Assembly: GCA_024235175.1 (NCBI GenBank)
Contig: JACKMX010000004.1
Location: 310,001-374,000 of the forward strand
Direction of reading: 5' to 3'
DNA length: 64,000 nt
Origin: Chromatiaceae bacterium
GTDB taxonomy: Bacteria > Pseudomonadota > Gammaproteobacteria > Chromatiales > Chromatiaceae
Shown here piece after piece: positions 1 through 8,699 of the stretch. The position numbers and the translations under genes were made by a program. Under the pieces are notes generated by a model that searched no databases, was not told the DNA's origin, and saw only the letters and a list, made by a program, of their open reading frames with translations. The stretch's first letter is position 1, and every line of letters starts with the position of its first letter.

Positions 1-508
1 CTAGACCGCCAAGGATCACACCGATACTGGAGACGGCGTCCGAGAACAGATGCAGGTAGGCCGCTTTGAGGTTCATGTTCTGTTTTGAACCGCGGTGCAG
101 CAGCCAGGTGCCAAGCACATTGGCTACCAGGCCGATAGTGGCCACGCCGGTCATGAGCATACCTTCGATGGGGTGCGGATCGACAAAGCGATCCCAGGCT
201 TCGATGAACAGGTACAGGCTGATCGCCACCAGTGCACCGGCATTGATGACCGCCGCCAGCACCTGGGCGCGCTTCAGACCGAAGGTGTGGTGGTCGGTAC
301 GCGGACGGGTATCGAGGCGGATCGCGATCCAGGCAATGATCACAGCGATGCCATCACTGAAATTGTGCAGGGCATCGGAGATCAGCGACAGGCTGCCCGA
401 GATCAGGCCGCCAACAATCTCCGCGGCCGTAATGACGAAATTCAGCCCGACCACGATGGCAAGACGAAAACCGCTTTCCGGTGTGCCGTGAGCATGTTCG
501 TGACTCAT
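1..508 (-). CDS. Cation diffusion facilitator (CDF) transporter, partial
   Basis: Only the N-terminal 169 codons are in the window; the gene runs off the left edge. It starts at the ATG complementary to 506-508. The protein opens with a His-rich MSHEHAHG segment, then hydrophobic helices and the CDF-type metal site motif SDALHNFSDG, repeated later as HLFSDAVSS. These paired His/Asp motifs in helices 2 and 5 are the Zn/Cd/Co-binding residues of CzcD/ZitB-type H+/metal antiporters in the inner membrane. It lies 5 bp after the stop of the small thioredoxin-fold gene and is probably co-transcribed with it. The exact metal cannot be told. Confidence 0.93.
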   Translation of the reverse strand, partial: MSHEHAHGTPESGFRLAIVVGLNFVITAAEIVGGLISGSLSLISDALHNFSDGIAVIIAWIAIRLDTRPRTDHHTFGLKRAQVLAAVINAGALVAISLYLFIEAWDRFVDPHPIEGMLMTGVATIGLVANVLGTWLLHRGSKQNMNLKAAYLHLFSDAVSSIGVILGGL

Positions 509-513
509 CAACG

Positions 514-774
514 CTATTCCTCAGGTTCCAAGTATTCTGGTAACAGCGATTCGAGCTGTTCGGTGGAAACCAAATGGTCGATCAGCAACTGGCCCACCAC
601 GGTCACGTCAGTCGTACCAAATCCACGCACACCCCACTCCAACCACACATCCAGCCCAAGTGCCCGCGCAGCACAATGCATGCGCTTTTCCATGCGCACG
701 GCATCCTCGCCCCCACCCGTCGTGTGCAGCCTCAGCACCGGGCTGCCCGGCTCAGTCAGACTGCAACTGCTCAT
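514..774 (-). CDS. Small thioredoxin-fold-like protein lacking a CxxC motif
   Basis: An 86-residue protein. Its spacing of predicted strands and helices (LRLHTTGGGEDAVRMEKRMH, then LDVWLEWGVRGFGTTDVTVV and a closing VGQLLIDHLVSTEQLESLL) resembles the short thioredoxin_3 proteins such as the one at 19002-19241, which carry CxxC after the first strand. Here that position reads TTGGGED and has no Cys; the only Cys residues are at about 4 and 34. It could be a redox-inactive or metal-binding relative. It sits between an FmdE-like gene and a CDF metal transporter in one direction. The family call rests on pattern only and is tentative. Confidence 0.55.
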   Translation of the reverse strand: MSSCSLTEPGSPVLRLHTTGGGEDAVRMEKRMHCAARALGLDVWLEWGVRGFGTTDVTVVGQLLIDHLVSTEQLESLLPEYLEPEE

Positions 775-852
775 GATTATCTCATCGTGATTTCCACTGC
801 GGATACCAGCACCAGCCGGGACACATTTGTACCACTTAACGTATTGTTTCGA

Positions 853-1458
853 TCAGCGGTCATAACCGGAACAGGGAATGCACACGTGCTTGTCCCCCAC
901 CACCCGTAGATACGCCTTGGCCACCAGTTCGCCACAGGCCTGGCAGGGCACGAAGCCCATCACCTCGGGCAGCCAGTCCTCGTCCCATTCGAATACCTCT
1001 TCGATGGTCATGATGTCGGCTTCCGGGGCGTTCCAAACAAGGTCCACCAGTTCCATCTGCTCGGCCTCCGGGATCTCGTCCGGCATAATGCCCATGCCAC
1101 GCTTTTTCATGAAGGCGGACTCGGCGATCCGTGGCTGTAGCGTGGGCTTGTAGCTGATGCGCACCGCCCGGTTGCTCGCCTTTTCCACAAGGGTCAGGCC
1201 CAGCTTGCCGAAGCCGGCCTTGCGCAGATTGCCCTTGCCCACGGTGCAGCCGGTCGCATACTGCACGCCGTCAGCGAAACACATGCCGCCGTGGTCGTCG
1301 CCGATCTCCACCACCGCCAGCAACTGGCTGCCGCCGGAGCGCTTCACACCGAGGGTGCGCAGTGCGGCCAGCCCCATGCGCAGACCGCTGATGCTGGCCC
1401 AGCAACGATGGCCGTGGAACTTGATCATTTCGTTGAGTTGGGTTTTGTCGTCGCTCAT
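853..1458 (-). CDS. FmdE-like protein with C-terminal zinc ribbon
   Basis: A 201-residue protein. The N-terminal part KFHGHRCWASISGLRMG and GDDHGGMCFADGVQYATGCT match the FmdE domain (first described as subunit E of formylmethanofuran dehydrogenase), whose His and Cys residues bind metal. The C-terminus carries a zinc-ribbon-like pair, CQACGELVAKAYL and CIPCSGYDR. Bacterial members outside methanogenesis have no settled function and often sit beside molybdenum or metal genes. Here it is 20 bp downstream of a TauE/SafE permease and upstream of a CDF exporter, which suggests metal or sulfur handling. Confidence 0.85.
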   Translation of the reverse strand: MSDDKTQLNEMIKFHGHRCWASISGLRMGLAALRTLGVKRSGGSQLLAVVEIGDDHGGMCFADGVQYATGCTVGKGNLRKAGFGKLGLTLVEKASNRAVRISYKPTLQPRIAESAFMKKRGMGIMPDEIPEAEQMELVDLVWNAPEADIMTIEEVFEWDEDWLPEVMGFVPCQACGELVAKAYLRVVGDKHVCIPCSGYDR

Positions 1459-1478
1459 GGCAATTCTCCTCTAAATGT

Positions 1479-2249
1479 TTAGTTCAACAATCCGTGCAGC
1501 AGCTTGGCCGCAACAGCCAACAGCAGCACGCCGTAGAGCCGTTTCACCCAGGCAGGCTTGGCCTTGCGTATCATCAGCCAGGCCCCCAATTGGGAGCCGG
1601 CGATGGCGGCGAGCAGGGTCAGACCGGTGAGCAGCGGCTCCAAGTGGCCCTCCGCCGCGTGGGTCAGGAAGCCCGAAACGGAGGCGAAGGTAACGATAAA
1701 GCTGGTGGTGGCCGCTGCCTGCTTGGGCGTATAGCCCAGCTCCATCAGTATGGGGGCCACAATGAAACCGCCACCCACACCCAGCAGGCCGCCCATAAAA
1801 CCTTCGAAGCCACCCACGCCAATACCTATGGCCAGCCGCCGGCCCTGGGACAAGGGCGTATCCTCGCTATCCTTGGGCGGCTTCGTTGTCAGGCTGCGCA
1901 GACCAGCCAGGGCGGTGGTTACAGCGAAAATGGCGAGCAGGGTCGGTACCGGCACGTACTGCATCACCTGGGCTCCGATGGGAGCCGCCACCAGGGCGGT
2001 GAGCGCCGCCGGCAGGCCACCGCGGAAATCCACTATCCCCTCGCGGGCATAGCGGGCGAGAGCCGAGGCGGTCGTCACCCCATTGAGCAGCAGCGACAGC
2101 GGCACCGCGATGGTCTTCACCGGCAGCGCCAGCCACTTGAACACCGGCACGTAGAGCATGCCACCGCCCAGCCCCAGCATGGAAAACACCAAGGCGATCA
2201 CGAATACTAGCGATGTAACCAATATGTAGGTGTCGGCATTCAGTGGCAT
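1479..2249 (-). CDS. TauE/SafE-family membrane permease
   Basis: A polytopic membrane protein of about 256 residues with glycine-rich repeats typical of TauE/SafE: SMLGLGGGMLYVP near the N-terminus and GLLGVGGGFIVAPIL in the middle. This family exports sulfite, sulfoacetate or other organosulfur anions, or imports related compounds. An upstream ATG at 2279 exists, but the ATG at 2249 is preceded by AAGGAAAA at good spacing and gives a normal first helix, so I use 2249. It is 20 bp upstream of the FmdE-like gene and probably co-transcribed. The substrate is unknown. Confidence 0.88.
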   Translation of the reverse strand: MPLNADTYILVTSLVFVIALVFSMLGLGGGMLYVPVFKWLALPVKTIAVPLSLLLNGVTTASALARYAREGIVDFRGGLPAALTALVAAPIGAQVMQYVPVPTLLAIFAVTTALAGLRSLTTKPPKDSEDTPLSQGRRLAIGIGVGGFEGFMGGLLGVGGGFIVAPILMELGYTPKQAAATTSFIVTFASVSGFLTHAAEGHLEPLLTGLTLLAAIAGSQLGAWLMIRKAKPAWVKRLYGVLLLAVAAKLLHGLLN

Positions 2250-2418
2250 GGCGTTTTCCTTCTTGCCTTCGTCTATCAATAAAGACGAAGGAAGGCACTA
2301 AAAGATGCAGCGCCAACGACTGAATGACACAAGAAATTGATTCGCTGAAGCCAGATATGCTATATAGCCACACCCGGTGTGCTGGAACAGGTCAGGAAAA
2401 TCTGTTCCTGTAACTTAG

Positions 2419-2961
2419 TTAAGAGTTGCCGCCCTTTTCCGTGCGGGGCACGAAACAGCAAACCTGCCCACTCTTGTCAAACATCACCTGGCAGGCCGTT
2501 TTCAGGTGACTACGAAGGCGCTTGCGTGCCCGTTGAATTCGCGACTTGGCAGCCGGCAGATCGATCCCCTTGAGACGTGCGTACTCGGCCTGCGGCATGC
2601 CTTCCAGGTCACACATATTCAGCGCCTCGCGGTCTTCCTTCGGCATTTCAGACAGGGCCCTGGGAAGGCAGGCAGTGAGGCTGGCCAGCGGGGCCGGTTC
2701 CTCGTCTTTGGCGGGGAGATCAGGGGGTAATTCTCCCAACGCTTTGTGGGTGCGCAAGTGGTCGATCAGGCGATTGCGCGCCACGCGAAACAGCCATGCG
2801 CGCGGATTACCCAGCTCGCAGAATGTCCCGCCTTCGCCCAGCGCCCGCAAAAAGACATCCTGCAACAGGTCTTCCGCCAGGTAGGGATCACCGGCCCGCT
2901 GGATCAGGAAGGCACGCAGTTCCCCCTCGTGACGATCCCAGGCTGACAGCAGGCAGTTCAA
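2419..2961 (-). CDS. ECF-type RNA polymerase sigma factor (SigZ-like)
   Basis: A 180-residue sigma-70 family regulator. Region 2 is visible as DPYLAEDLLQDVFLRAL and PRAWLFRVARNRLIDHLR; region 4 as ALSEMPKEDREALNMCDLEG and LPAAKSRIQRARKRLRSHLK. A C-terminal tail with VCCFVPR follows region 4; such a Cys-containing tail is typical of the SigZ subgroup, where metal or redox sensing has been suggested. No anti-sigma gene is adjacent. It precedes the TauE/FmdE/CDF genes in the same direction (gap about 170 bp) and may control them. Confidence 0.9.
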   Translation of the reverse strand: MNCLLSAWDRHEGELRAFLIQRAGDPYLAEDLLQDVFLRALGEGGTFCELGNPRAWLFRVARNRLIDHLRTHKALGELPPDLPAKDEEPAPLASLTACLPRALSEMPKEDREALNMCDLEGMPQAEYARLKGIDLPAAKSRIQRARKRLRSHLKTACQVMFDKSGQVCCFVPRTEKGGNS

Positions 2962-3083
2962 GTCTGAACTTCCGACAGTTTGAACGTCAATACCGCGGCC
3001 ACACTGGTACTCTCAGCGGAGAACTGCAACAGACCGAAAGCAACCAGATTCCCGAGCTGCTCAAACATCGCTAGATCGGGTGG

Positions 3084-4319
3084 TTACGAGCTGGTCGGCG
3101 CAGCCGGTGTCGCTTCTTCCGGCACCTTCGGCAAGGCAAACGAGATCAAGGCCGCCGCCAGTACAAAAGCGGTGGACCACCACAGGCACCCCGCCAGACC
3201 CTGAGTCTGGTAGACCCAGCCCGAGAGCACGGTGCCGGTCAGCCGTCCGGCGGCGTTCGCCATGTAGTAAAAACCCACGTTCATGGCCACCTTGTCATGG
3301 TCTGAATAGGCCAGGATCAGGTAGGAGTGAACCGCGGAATTGATCGCGAACACGGCACCGAAGGCAAACAGGCCGACAATCAGTGATAGCGCCGGATCGA
3401 GGCCAGACATCAGGGCGATGGCAATACCTGCGGGAAACACCGCGAGCAGCAGGGCCCAGTTGCGGGCGCTGCTGCCCTGGGGGCCACGCCCGTGGTGACC
3501 CTTGCGCAACAGAACGGGGGCACCTGCCTGCACGAAGCCGTAAACCACAACCCAAAGGGCGAGAAAGCTGCCCACCTCGATGTGGTTCCAGCCCGTCACC
3601 GAGGCGAGAAATACCGGCAGGCCCACCACGAACCAGACATCGCGCGAACCAAACAGAAAGTATCTGGCGCCGGAGAGAATGTTGATCTCGCGGGTCTTGG
3701 AGAAGATCTGGCTGAACTTGGCTTTGGCTTTTGCCTTGCCCATGCCCATGGGCAGCGCCCACCAGGCATAGAGATAGACCAGGAACAGCACCGACGCCAT
3801 GCCGCCCATGGCCCAGCGGAAGCCGATCAGGTAGAGCAGCAGACCGCCAAGGAAGAAGCCCGCACCTTTCAGGGTGTTCTTGGAGCCGGTAAGAATCGCC
3901 ACCCACTTGAACAGCCGGGTGTCGGCATTCTCCCCTTTGGGCACCACCAGCTTGACGCTGGACTTGGCGCTCATCTTGTTCAGGTCCTTGGCGATACCCG
4001 ACAGAGCCATGGCGGTCATCACATAGGCCACGGAGAGCCAGGAGGGATCGACCGTCAACGACCCGAGCGCAACCACCTGCAGAAACCCTCCCGCGATCAT
4101 GGTGCGGTTGAGCCCGATGTGGGAGGCGATCCAGCCCCCCACACCGTTGGTGATGATGCCGAAGATCTCATAGAAGAGGAACAGAAAGGCAATCTCCAGC
4201 GGACTGAATCCCAGGTTATGAAAGTGCAGTACCACCAGCATATGGATCGCGCCGTCGGTCAGGGTGAAGCCCCAATAGGCTCCGGTCACGACAAGATAGG
4301 TGCGAAGTCCCTGGTCCAT
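3084..4319 (-). CDS. arsJ: ArsJ, organoarsenical efflux MFS transporter
   Basis: About 411 residues, a major-facilitator protein starting MDQGLRTYLVVTGAYWGFT, the characteristic ArsJ opening, with HFHNLGFSPLEIAFLFLFYE following. ArsJ exports 1-arseno-3-phosphoglycerate made by a partner GAPDH from arsenate, which then decays to arsenate outside. The GAPDH gene is immediately upstream (stop at 4322, start at 4319, 2 bp gap), so the two are translationally linked. A longer reading frame to 4379 would overlap GAPDH and is not needed. Confidence 0.95.
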   Translation of the reverse strand: MDQGLRTYLVVTGAYWGFTLTDGAIHMLVVLHFHNLGFSPLEIAFLFLFYEIFGIITNGVGGWIASHIGLNRTMIAGGFLQVVALGSLTVDPSWLSVAYVMTAMALSGIAKDLNKMSAKSSVKLVVPKGENADTRLFKWVAILTGSKNTLKGAGFFLGGLLLYLIGFRWAMGGMASVLFLVYLYAWWALPMGMGKAKAKAKFSQIFSKTREINILSGARYFLFGSRDVWFVVGLPVFLASVTGWNHIEVGSFLALWVVVYGFVQAGAPVLLRKGHHGRGPQGSSARNWALLLAVFPAGIAIALMSGLDPALSLIVGLFAFGAVFAINSAVHSYLILAYSDHDKVAMNVGFYYMANAAGRLTGTVLSGWVYQTQGLAGCLWWSTAFVLAAALISFALPKVPEEATPAAPTSS

Positions 4320-4321
4320 AA

Positions 4322-5323
4322 CTAGTTCATCCGCGCAATCATTTCGGCGATATCCATCATCCGGTTCACATAGCCCCACTCGTTGTCGTACCAGGCATAC
4401 ACCTTCACCTGGGTGTCATCGATCACCATGGTGGAGAGCGCATCCACGATCGAGGAGCGCGGATCATTCAGGTAATCCACCGATACCAGTGGCCGCTCTT
4501 CGTAACCGAGAATCCCCTTCAGCTCACCCTCGGCCGCCTCCTTGAAATAGCCGTTGACCTCTTCCGCCGTCACCGGCCTTGCTGCTTCGAACACGAAGTC
4601 TGTCAGGGATGCATTGAGCAGCGGAATGCGCACCGCATGCCCGTTCAGCTTGCCGGTCAATTCCGGGAAGATCTTGGTGATCGCCTTGGCCGAGCCGGTG
4701 GTGGTCGGGATCAGCGACTGGCCGCAGGAACGGGCCCGGCGCAGATCCTTGTGACCCTTGTCGACAATGGTCTGGGTGTTGGTGATGTCATGGATGGTGG
4801 TCATGCAGCCATGCACGATGCCGATTTTCTCGTGCATCACCTTGACCACCGGTGCCAGGCAGTTGGTGGTGCAGGAGGCCGCCGTCACCAGTCGGTGCGC
4901 TGCCGGATCATATTGATGGTCGTTGACACCGTAAACGATATCCAAAGCGCCTTGCGTCGGCGCCGCAACTATGACCTTCTTCACCCCCTGATCGAAGTAA
5001 CTCTGCAGCGCATCCGGATTCTTATGGTGCTTGCCGGTCGCTTCAATCACCAGATCGCAACCAGACCAATCAGCGTCACCGACTGTCGGGCTACGACTGT
5101 AGGCGATACGCTGATCACCAACCAGCATGGTATCGCCTTGCGCGCCGCACTCCACTGCCCAGATTCCGTGCACCGAATCGAACTTGAGCAGATGCGCCGC
5201 ACCTGTTGCGTCCGCAGCGATCTCGTTGACCCGGGTAACGGCAATGCCTTCCCTCCCCCATCCTGCGCGCAAGCCCAGACGTCCCATGCGGCCAAATCCA
5301 TTGATACCCACAGTAATACTCAT
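4322..5323 (-). CDS. ArsJ-associated glyceraldehyde-3-phosphate dehydrogenase
   Basis: A 333-residue GAPDH. The Rossmann motif GINGFGRMGRLGLR is at the N-terminus, the catalytic TAASCTTNCLAPVVKV with the active Cys lies mid-protein, and WYDNEWGYVNRMMD is at the end. In arsJ operons this enzyme accepts arsenate in place of phosphate and forms the ArsJ substrate. Two in-frame ATGs exist (5329 and 5323); GGGAG sits about 8 bp before the second, which I prefer. The preceding 300 bp is AT-rich and probably holds its promoter. Confidence 0.95.
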   Translation of the reverse strand: MSITVGINGFGRMGRLGLRAGWGREGIAVTRVNEIAADATGAAHLLKFDSVHGIWAVECGAQGDTMLVGDQRIAYSRSPTVGDADWSGCDLVIEATGKHHKNPDALQSYFDQGVKKVIVAAPTQGALDIVYGVNDHQYDPAAHRLVTAASCTTNCLAPVVKVMHEKIGIVHGCMTTIHDITNTQTIVDKGHKDLRRARSCGQSLIPTTTGSAKAITKIFPELTGKLNGHAVRIPLLNASLTDFVFEAARPVTAEEVNGYFKEAAEGELKGILGYEERPLVSVDYLNDPRSSIVDALSTMVIDDTQVKVYAWYDNEWGYVNRMMDIAEMIARMN

Positions 5324-5329
5324 ATTCAT

Positions 5330-5627
5330 TTCTCCCGTTCAACCTAATCAACATTGCATCATCCCGTAAGGACATAACTAAACGTTCTGCGCGGAAATTA
5401 CCTGACACACAAATGACAACCGCTTTCTTTACTGATGAATCGCTGGTGTTATATATGATTTATCGAATATATGTCAACAGAATTGCCGTTTAGAAAGATA
5501 ATTTAAATTTATAGTAAATATGCGTCTTAACGACGCTATTGGCGGTAATCGAAATTCAAATAATATATGCTAAATTTCGAATATTTATGAAATGGAATTG
5601 GCAGGAATCCCAGAGGTCGGTTACGGC
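5330..5627. promoter_or_regulatory. AT-rich control region between arsR and gapdh-arsJ
   Basis: About 300 bp with no convincing gene, much more AT-rich than its flanks. Around 5451-5475 there is a dyad-like stretch with ATATAT half sites either side of GATTTATCGA, resembling the ArsR box found upstream of the second arsR (22496-22517). A second AT-rich imperfect dyad (ATTTCGAATATTTATGAAAT) lies near 5573. These are plausible ArsR operators for the gapdh-arsJ transcript. The assignment is inference from base composition and position. Confidence 0.4.
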
Positions 5628-5978
5628 TCAAACACAGGTTACTAATTGGTGCTCCGTACCCTGGGCCAGTCGCTGTCTATCATCCTCGAAGGGAGCCTTG
5701 CCAATACACCCCCGGGCAATCGCGTTTATGGCATCCATAGCCCAAGCGTGGATATCCGGATCAACGCGGTAATGGATCCACTGGCCCGCCCGCCGATCGA
5801 CCAAAATCCCGGTCTCTCTCAATATCGCTAGATGGCGCGATATCTTCGGCTGAGGAAGTTCCAAGGCAGCAGTGATATCGCACACGCAACGTTCGGACTG
5901 GTCTGCCAATAACATCAGAATGCGTAACCGCGTGGAATGTGCGGTAGCCCGTGTGAATTCTTCAGGAGAAGTGGCCAT
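5628..5978 (-). CDS. arsR: ArsR-family arsenical repressor
   Basis: A winged-helix ArsR/SmtB repressor of about 116 residues. The metalloid-sensing segment RCVCDITAALELPQPKISRH has the CVCD Cys pair in the recognition-helix region, as in type I arsenite sensors. It lies upstream of and in the same direction as gapdh-arsJ, so it is the likely repressor of that operon. A start 7 codons further upstream (5999) is also possible; neither has a strong ribosome site. Confidence 0.92.
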   Translation of the reverse strand: MATSPEEFTRATAHSTRLRILMLLADQSERCVCDITAALELPQPKISRHLAILRETGILVDRRAGQWIHYRVDPDIHAWAMDAINAIARGCIGKAPFEDDRQRLAQGTEHQLVTCV

Positions 5979-6265
5979 AGTTAAATCATACCACAGCATA
6001 TATTTGGCAAATTTAAAGTTATGCCCAAGATAGTCCTTGTTCCGTTATCCAAAGTCTACTTCCTCTATCTCTATAACTGCTCCCTAAACCAAACCATTTA
6101 AGAGGAGCACTTCCCCTAAATCCCTTTATGCGGAATGCGGCAAAGGTTCAAATTGAATCTTATATGAAAAAATGCATGGTCCCTGAATACCTTAAGAAAT
6201 TATTTTTTTACATTAAAAAACAGATAAATATCCATTTTCAATCAAGACCGAATATATATGAATAA
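5979..6265. other. AT-rich intergenic region without recognisable gene
   Basis: Nearly 290 bp between arsR and the cytochrome remnant. It is clearly more AT-rich than the surrounding genes, with stop codons in all frames and poly-A/T tracts around 6180-6250. It should contain the arsR promoter near its left edge. I see no other element in it. Confidence 0.5.
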
Positions 6266-6611
6266 ATAAATTGTATTTATTCCGGTCACCCCTCCACACA
6301 TAGCAAGCTCGACTTATCCCATGAGATTTTGAACAAGGAACAAGCCGAGCGCAATTGTGTTAGCTGTCACTCCCAGAACACGGCTCTACGGACCCGTCTG
6401 TACCGCTATGTCGCCCAAGAGGAGACCGAAAAAAATGGGCTTTTTCAACAGCGCCGTATTGGGTGAGGTATACGTCATCGGTGCCACCCGCAATATTTAT
6501 CTTGACAGGCTCGCGCTCTGGTTGGTCGGATTAACTGCCGGCGGTGTGGCATTGCACGGATTTCTACGCATTCTGGGTGGACTGTTCCGCCGCGGGAGAA
6601 GTAACTCATGA
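6266..6611 (+). pseudogene. Remnant of a multihaem cytochrome c (C-terminal part, frameshifted)
   Basis: The frame opens after a TAA at 6263 with no usable start. It encodes a haem site NCVSCH followed by QNTALRTRLYRYVAQEE, then shifts frame within GGGCTTTTTC near 6437. From there a second frame gives FFNSAVLGEVYVIGATRNIY and a C-terminal membrane helix LALWLVGLTAGGVALHGFL. This matches the C-terminal region of multihaem cytochromes that dock on a cytochrome-b subunit. The N-terminal haem domain is missing, so the gene looks dead. Its TGA overlaps the ATG of the next gene, as in an intact pair. Confidence 0.75.
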
Positions 6612-7042
6612 CCATTCATCGCATCTTCATCCTCCCCCTATGGATCCGCGTCTGGCATTGGACCAATGCACTGCTTAACATCACATTGGCAGCTACGGGG
6701 GCCAGTCTGCACTTCGTGGATCCTGAGCTTCCGTTGATACCCTTCGAACTGGCCGCCCAGGTTCACAGCACGGCAGGTCTCTTGCTGGTGGCACTTTACA
6801 TCTTTTTCTTCATCGCCAACATCGTGTCCGGCAACTGGTGGCAATACGTTCCCAAACCGGGCGCGTTCGGCAATAACATCATGCAGCAAACCCGTTACTA
6901 TGTCTGGGGCATCTTCCGTGGCGATCCTCCGCCTTATCCGCCCACTGAGAAAGCCAACTTCAATGCCATGCAGCAGCAGATCATCTACTGGATCGTAATG
7001 TACCTCCTGATGCCTGTCGCTTCGTTTGTTTGGACCTGGTAG
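6608..7042 (+). pseudogene. Truncated cytochrome b561-type membrane subunit
   Basis: A 144-residue frame. The first helix contains the haem-ligand-like PLWIRVWHWTNALLN and the second QVHSTAGLLLVALYIFFF. It ends after YLLMPVASFVWTW, at the start of the third helix, whereas relatives of thiosulfate-reductase/hydrogenase cytochrome b run to about 200 residues or more with further haem-binding helices. The start overlaps the stop of the cytochrome c remnant. Together they look like a decayed quinol-oxidising cytochrome pair. Confidence 0.7.
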
Positions 7043-7202
7043 GTGAAGAATTTCCGTTGTGAGAGACGAAAAGTGAAATGTCTCCCCGCAAAAAAAACAG
7101 CGGGAGGAGGACCCCGCCGCAAAAGGGGATGCCATTGGCTCCCCGTCATTCAAGCTCGACACAAAAAACTGACCGCTTTGAGCAGAAGCGCGTGAGGATG
7201 AA

Positions 7203-7349
7203 TCACCGATACGACACTTTAATGGCTTGCGAATTCTGACGGGTATTGGGCGAGGAAGAAACGAATTGAGTAAGCCCCGCGACGCCGTACAGGGAGCCAA
7301 AGAAAACGGGAATCCAGAGAATTCCTTCTTTTTGTTCGCGGTTGAACAT
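7203..7349 (-). CDS. Small single-helix membrane protein (48 aa), unknown
   Basis: A short frame that reads MFNREQKEGILWIPVFFGSL, continues YGVAGLTQFVSS and ends AIKVSYR. GGAGG lies 8 bp before the ATG, a strong ribosome site. It has one hydrophobic stretch (about residues 11-30) and no recognised family. It follows moaA in the same direction by about 70 bp and could be co-transcribed from the moaA sigma-54 promoter. The good Shine-Dalgarno sequence is the main reason to believe it is translated. Confidence 0.5.
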   Translation of the reverse strand: MFNREQKEGILWIPVFFGSLYGVAGLTQFVSSSPNTRQNSQAIKVSYR

Positions 7350-7422
7350 GTGTATTCCTCCAGGATTTCTGGCCCCAGCCAGGTATGGACGATAGATTGA
7401 GGCATCTGCATCCGATCGATGG

Positions 7423-8409
7423 CTATCCTCCCGTCGCCGCCATAAAGCGAACTATCTTCTCGGGTCGTTCCCGGAACTCATGCCGCTCCGGCTTCAGGCT
7501 GATGGCCCGGCGCAAATGACCGGCCAATTCAGTATTGCCAACGTCTTCCCGCAACAATCGGCGCAAAGGATAACTGTGCTCATGACCGAGGCACAGATAG
7601 AGGTCCCCGTCCACGGTCAGCCGAACCCGGTTGCAGGTTTCGCAGAAATGCTGGGAGATAGGCGTGATCAGGCCGATACGGGTTTCGCTGCCCGCCAGGC
7701 GGTAATAACGGGCCGGACCGCCGCCGGAAAGCATGTCCGGCACCAGTTCGAAGCGTCGTTCCAGGCGGCGTTTGACGGTCTGCAAGTCGATATAGCGGTC
7801 CAGGGCACCGCGTCCGGTCTCGCCCATCGGCATGGTCTCGATGAGGCGCAGGGTAAAGCCCCGCTCGGCGCAGAAATCGAGGATGTCGTCGATCTCCTTG
7901 TCGTTTACCCCCCGCATCACCACGGTGTTGATCCGGATCGGTTCAAATCCCACGGCCCGGGCGGCCTCGATGCCGCGCAGGACCTTTTCCAGCCGGCCAC
8001 CGGTGATGGCCCGGAAGACCTCGGGGTGCAAGCTGTCCAGGCTAACGTTGAGCCGATGGACGCCTGCCCGGCGAAGGGGCTCGGCCAGTTGCGCCATGCG
8101 GGTGCAGTTGCTGGACAGGGACAGGTCCTCGATCCCCGGCACGGCGGCCAGGCGGTCCGCCAGGTCCGGCAGGTCACACCGTAACAGAGGCTCGCCGCCG
8201 GTCAACCGTACCCGTTTCACGCCCAAAGCGGCGAATCCCCTCACCACCCGTTCTATCTCGTTGAAGGTAAGCCAGTGTTCGGGCTCCTCGAATCCCTTGA
8301 AACCCTTGGGCAGGCAATAGGTGCAACGCAGGTCGCAGCGGTCCGTCACGGAGATCCGCAAGTAGTCAATGCCACGGCCGTGGGGGTCGATCAGTGTATT
8401 GTTATTCAT
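7423..8409 (-). CDS. moaA: MoaA, GTP 3',8-cyclase (molybdenum cofactor synthesis)
   Basis: A 328-residue radical-SAM enzyme. The SAM cluster motif CDLRCTYCLPKG lies near residue 24, followed by VRLTGGEPLLR. The C-terminal auxiliary cluster shows as FCETCNRVRLTVDGDLYLC. The usual C-terminal GG is present (FMAATGG). MoaA converts GTP to the cyclic precursor for molybdopterin, needed by the two molybdoenzymes in this window. A sigma-54 promoter and palindromes shared with the molybdoenzyme operons lie upstream, so this copy seems tied to respiratory induction rather than housekeeping. Confidence 0.97.
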   Translation of the reverse strand: MNNNTLIDPHGRGIDYLRISVTDRCDLRCTYCLPKGFKGFEEPEHWLTFNEIERVVRGFAALGVKRVRLTGGEPLLRCDLPDLADRLAAVPGIEDLSLSSNCTRMAQLAEPLRRAGVHRLNVSLDSLHPEVFRAITGGRLEKVLRGIEAARAVGFEPIRINTVVMRGVNDKEIDDILDFCAERGFTLRLIETMPMGETGRGALDRYIDLQTVKRRLERRFELVPDMLSGGGPARYYRLAGSETRIGLITPISQHFCETCNRVRLTVDGDLYLCLGHEHSYPLRRLLREDVGNTELAGHLRRAISLKPERHEFRERPEKIVRFMAATGG

Positions 8410-8438
8410 GGACTCTCCTCCGGATCAGGTATCCAATA

Positions 8439-8452
8439 GCAAGATTCGCACC
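8439..8452 (-). promoter_or_regulatory. Sigma-54 promoter of moaA
   Basis: On the minus strand this reads GGTGCGAATCTTGC: GG and GC separated by exactly 10 bp, the -24/-12 core, with CTTGC at the -12 side. It lies about 30 bp upstream of the moaA start at 8409. Confidence 0.72.
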
Positions 8453-8507
8453 GATCTATCGAGCCTTCCGCGTAGCACTGAGCCCGGCGCTATACCAGTC
8501 GGGTTAT

Positions 8508-8556
8508 GTTTCCCGCAAGTAACAAGCAAGGCCGCGAAGGGTTACCGGCGGGTAAC
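8508..8556. promoter_or_regulatory. Paired GTTAC-N6-GTAAC activator sites upstream of moaA
   Basis: A perfect site at 8541-8556 (GTTAC CGGCGG GTAAC) and a site with one mismatch at 8508-8523 (GTTTC CCGCAA GTAAC). They lie about 60-110 bp upstream of the sigma-54 promoter, a normal enhancer position for an NtrC-type activator. The same palindrome recurs before both molybdoenzyme operons. Confidence 0.7.
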
Positions 8557-8699
8557 GCCGGGGAGAGTTGACAGCCGGGGCGCAAGGCTATGCAACCTGT
8601 ATTCATTGGCTCATTATTTGCGGAAAAATTAGGCTCGGGCTCGCCGGGCCGAGCCCGGTTTGCCGCTATATTGCGGTTCAGCCGGAGCGGCAGCCCCTG

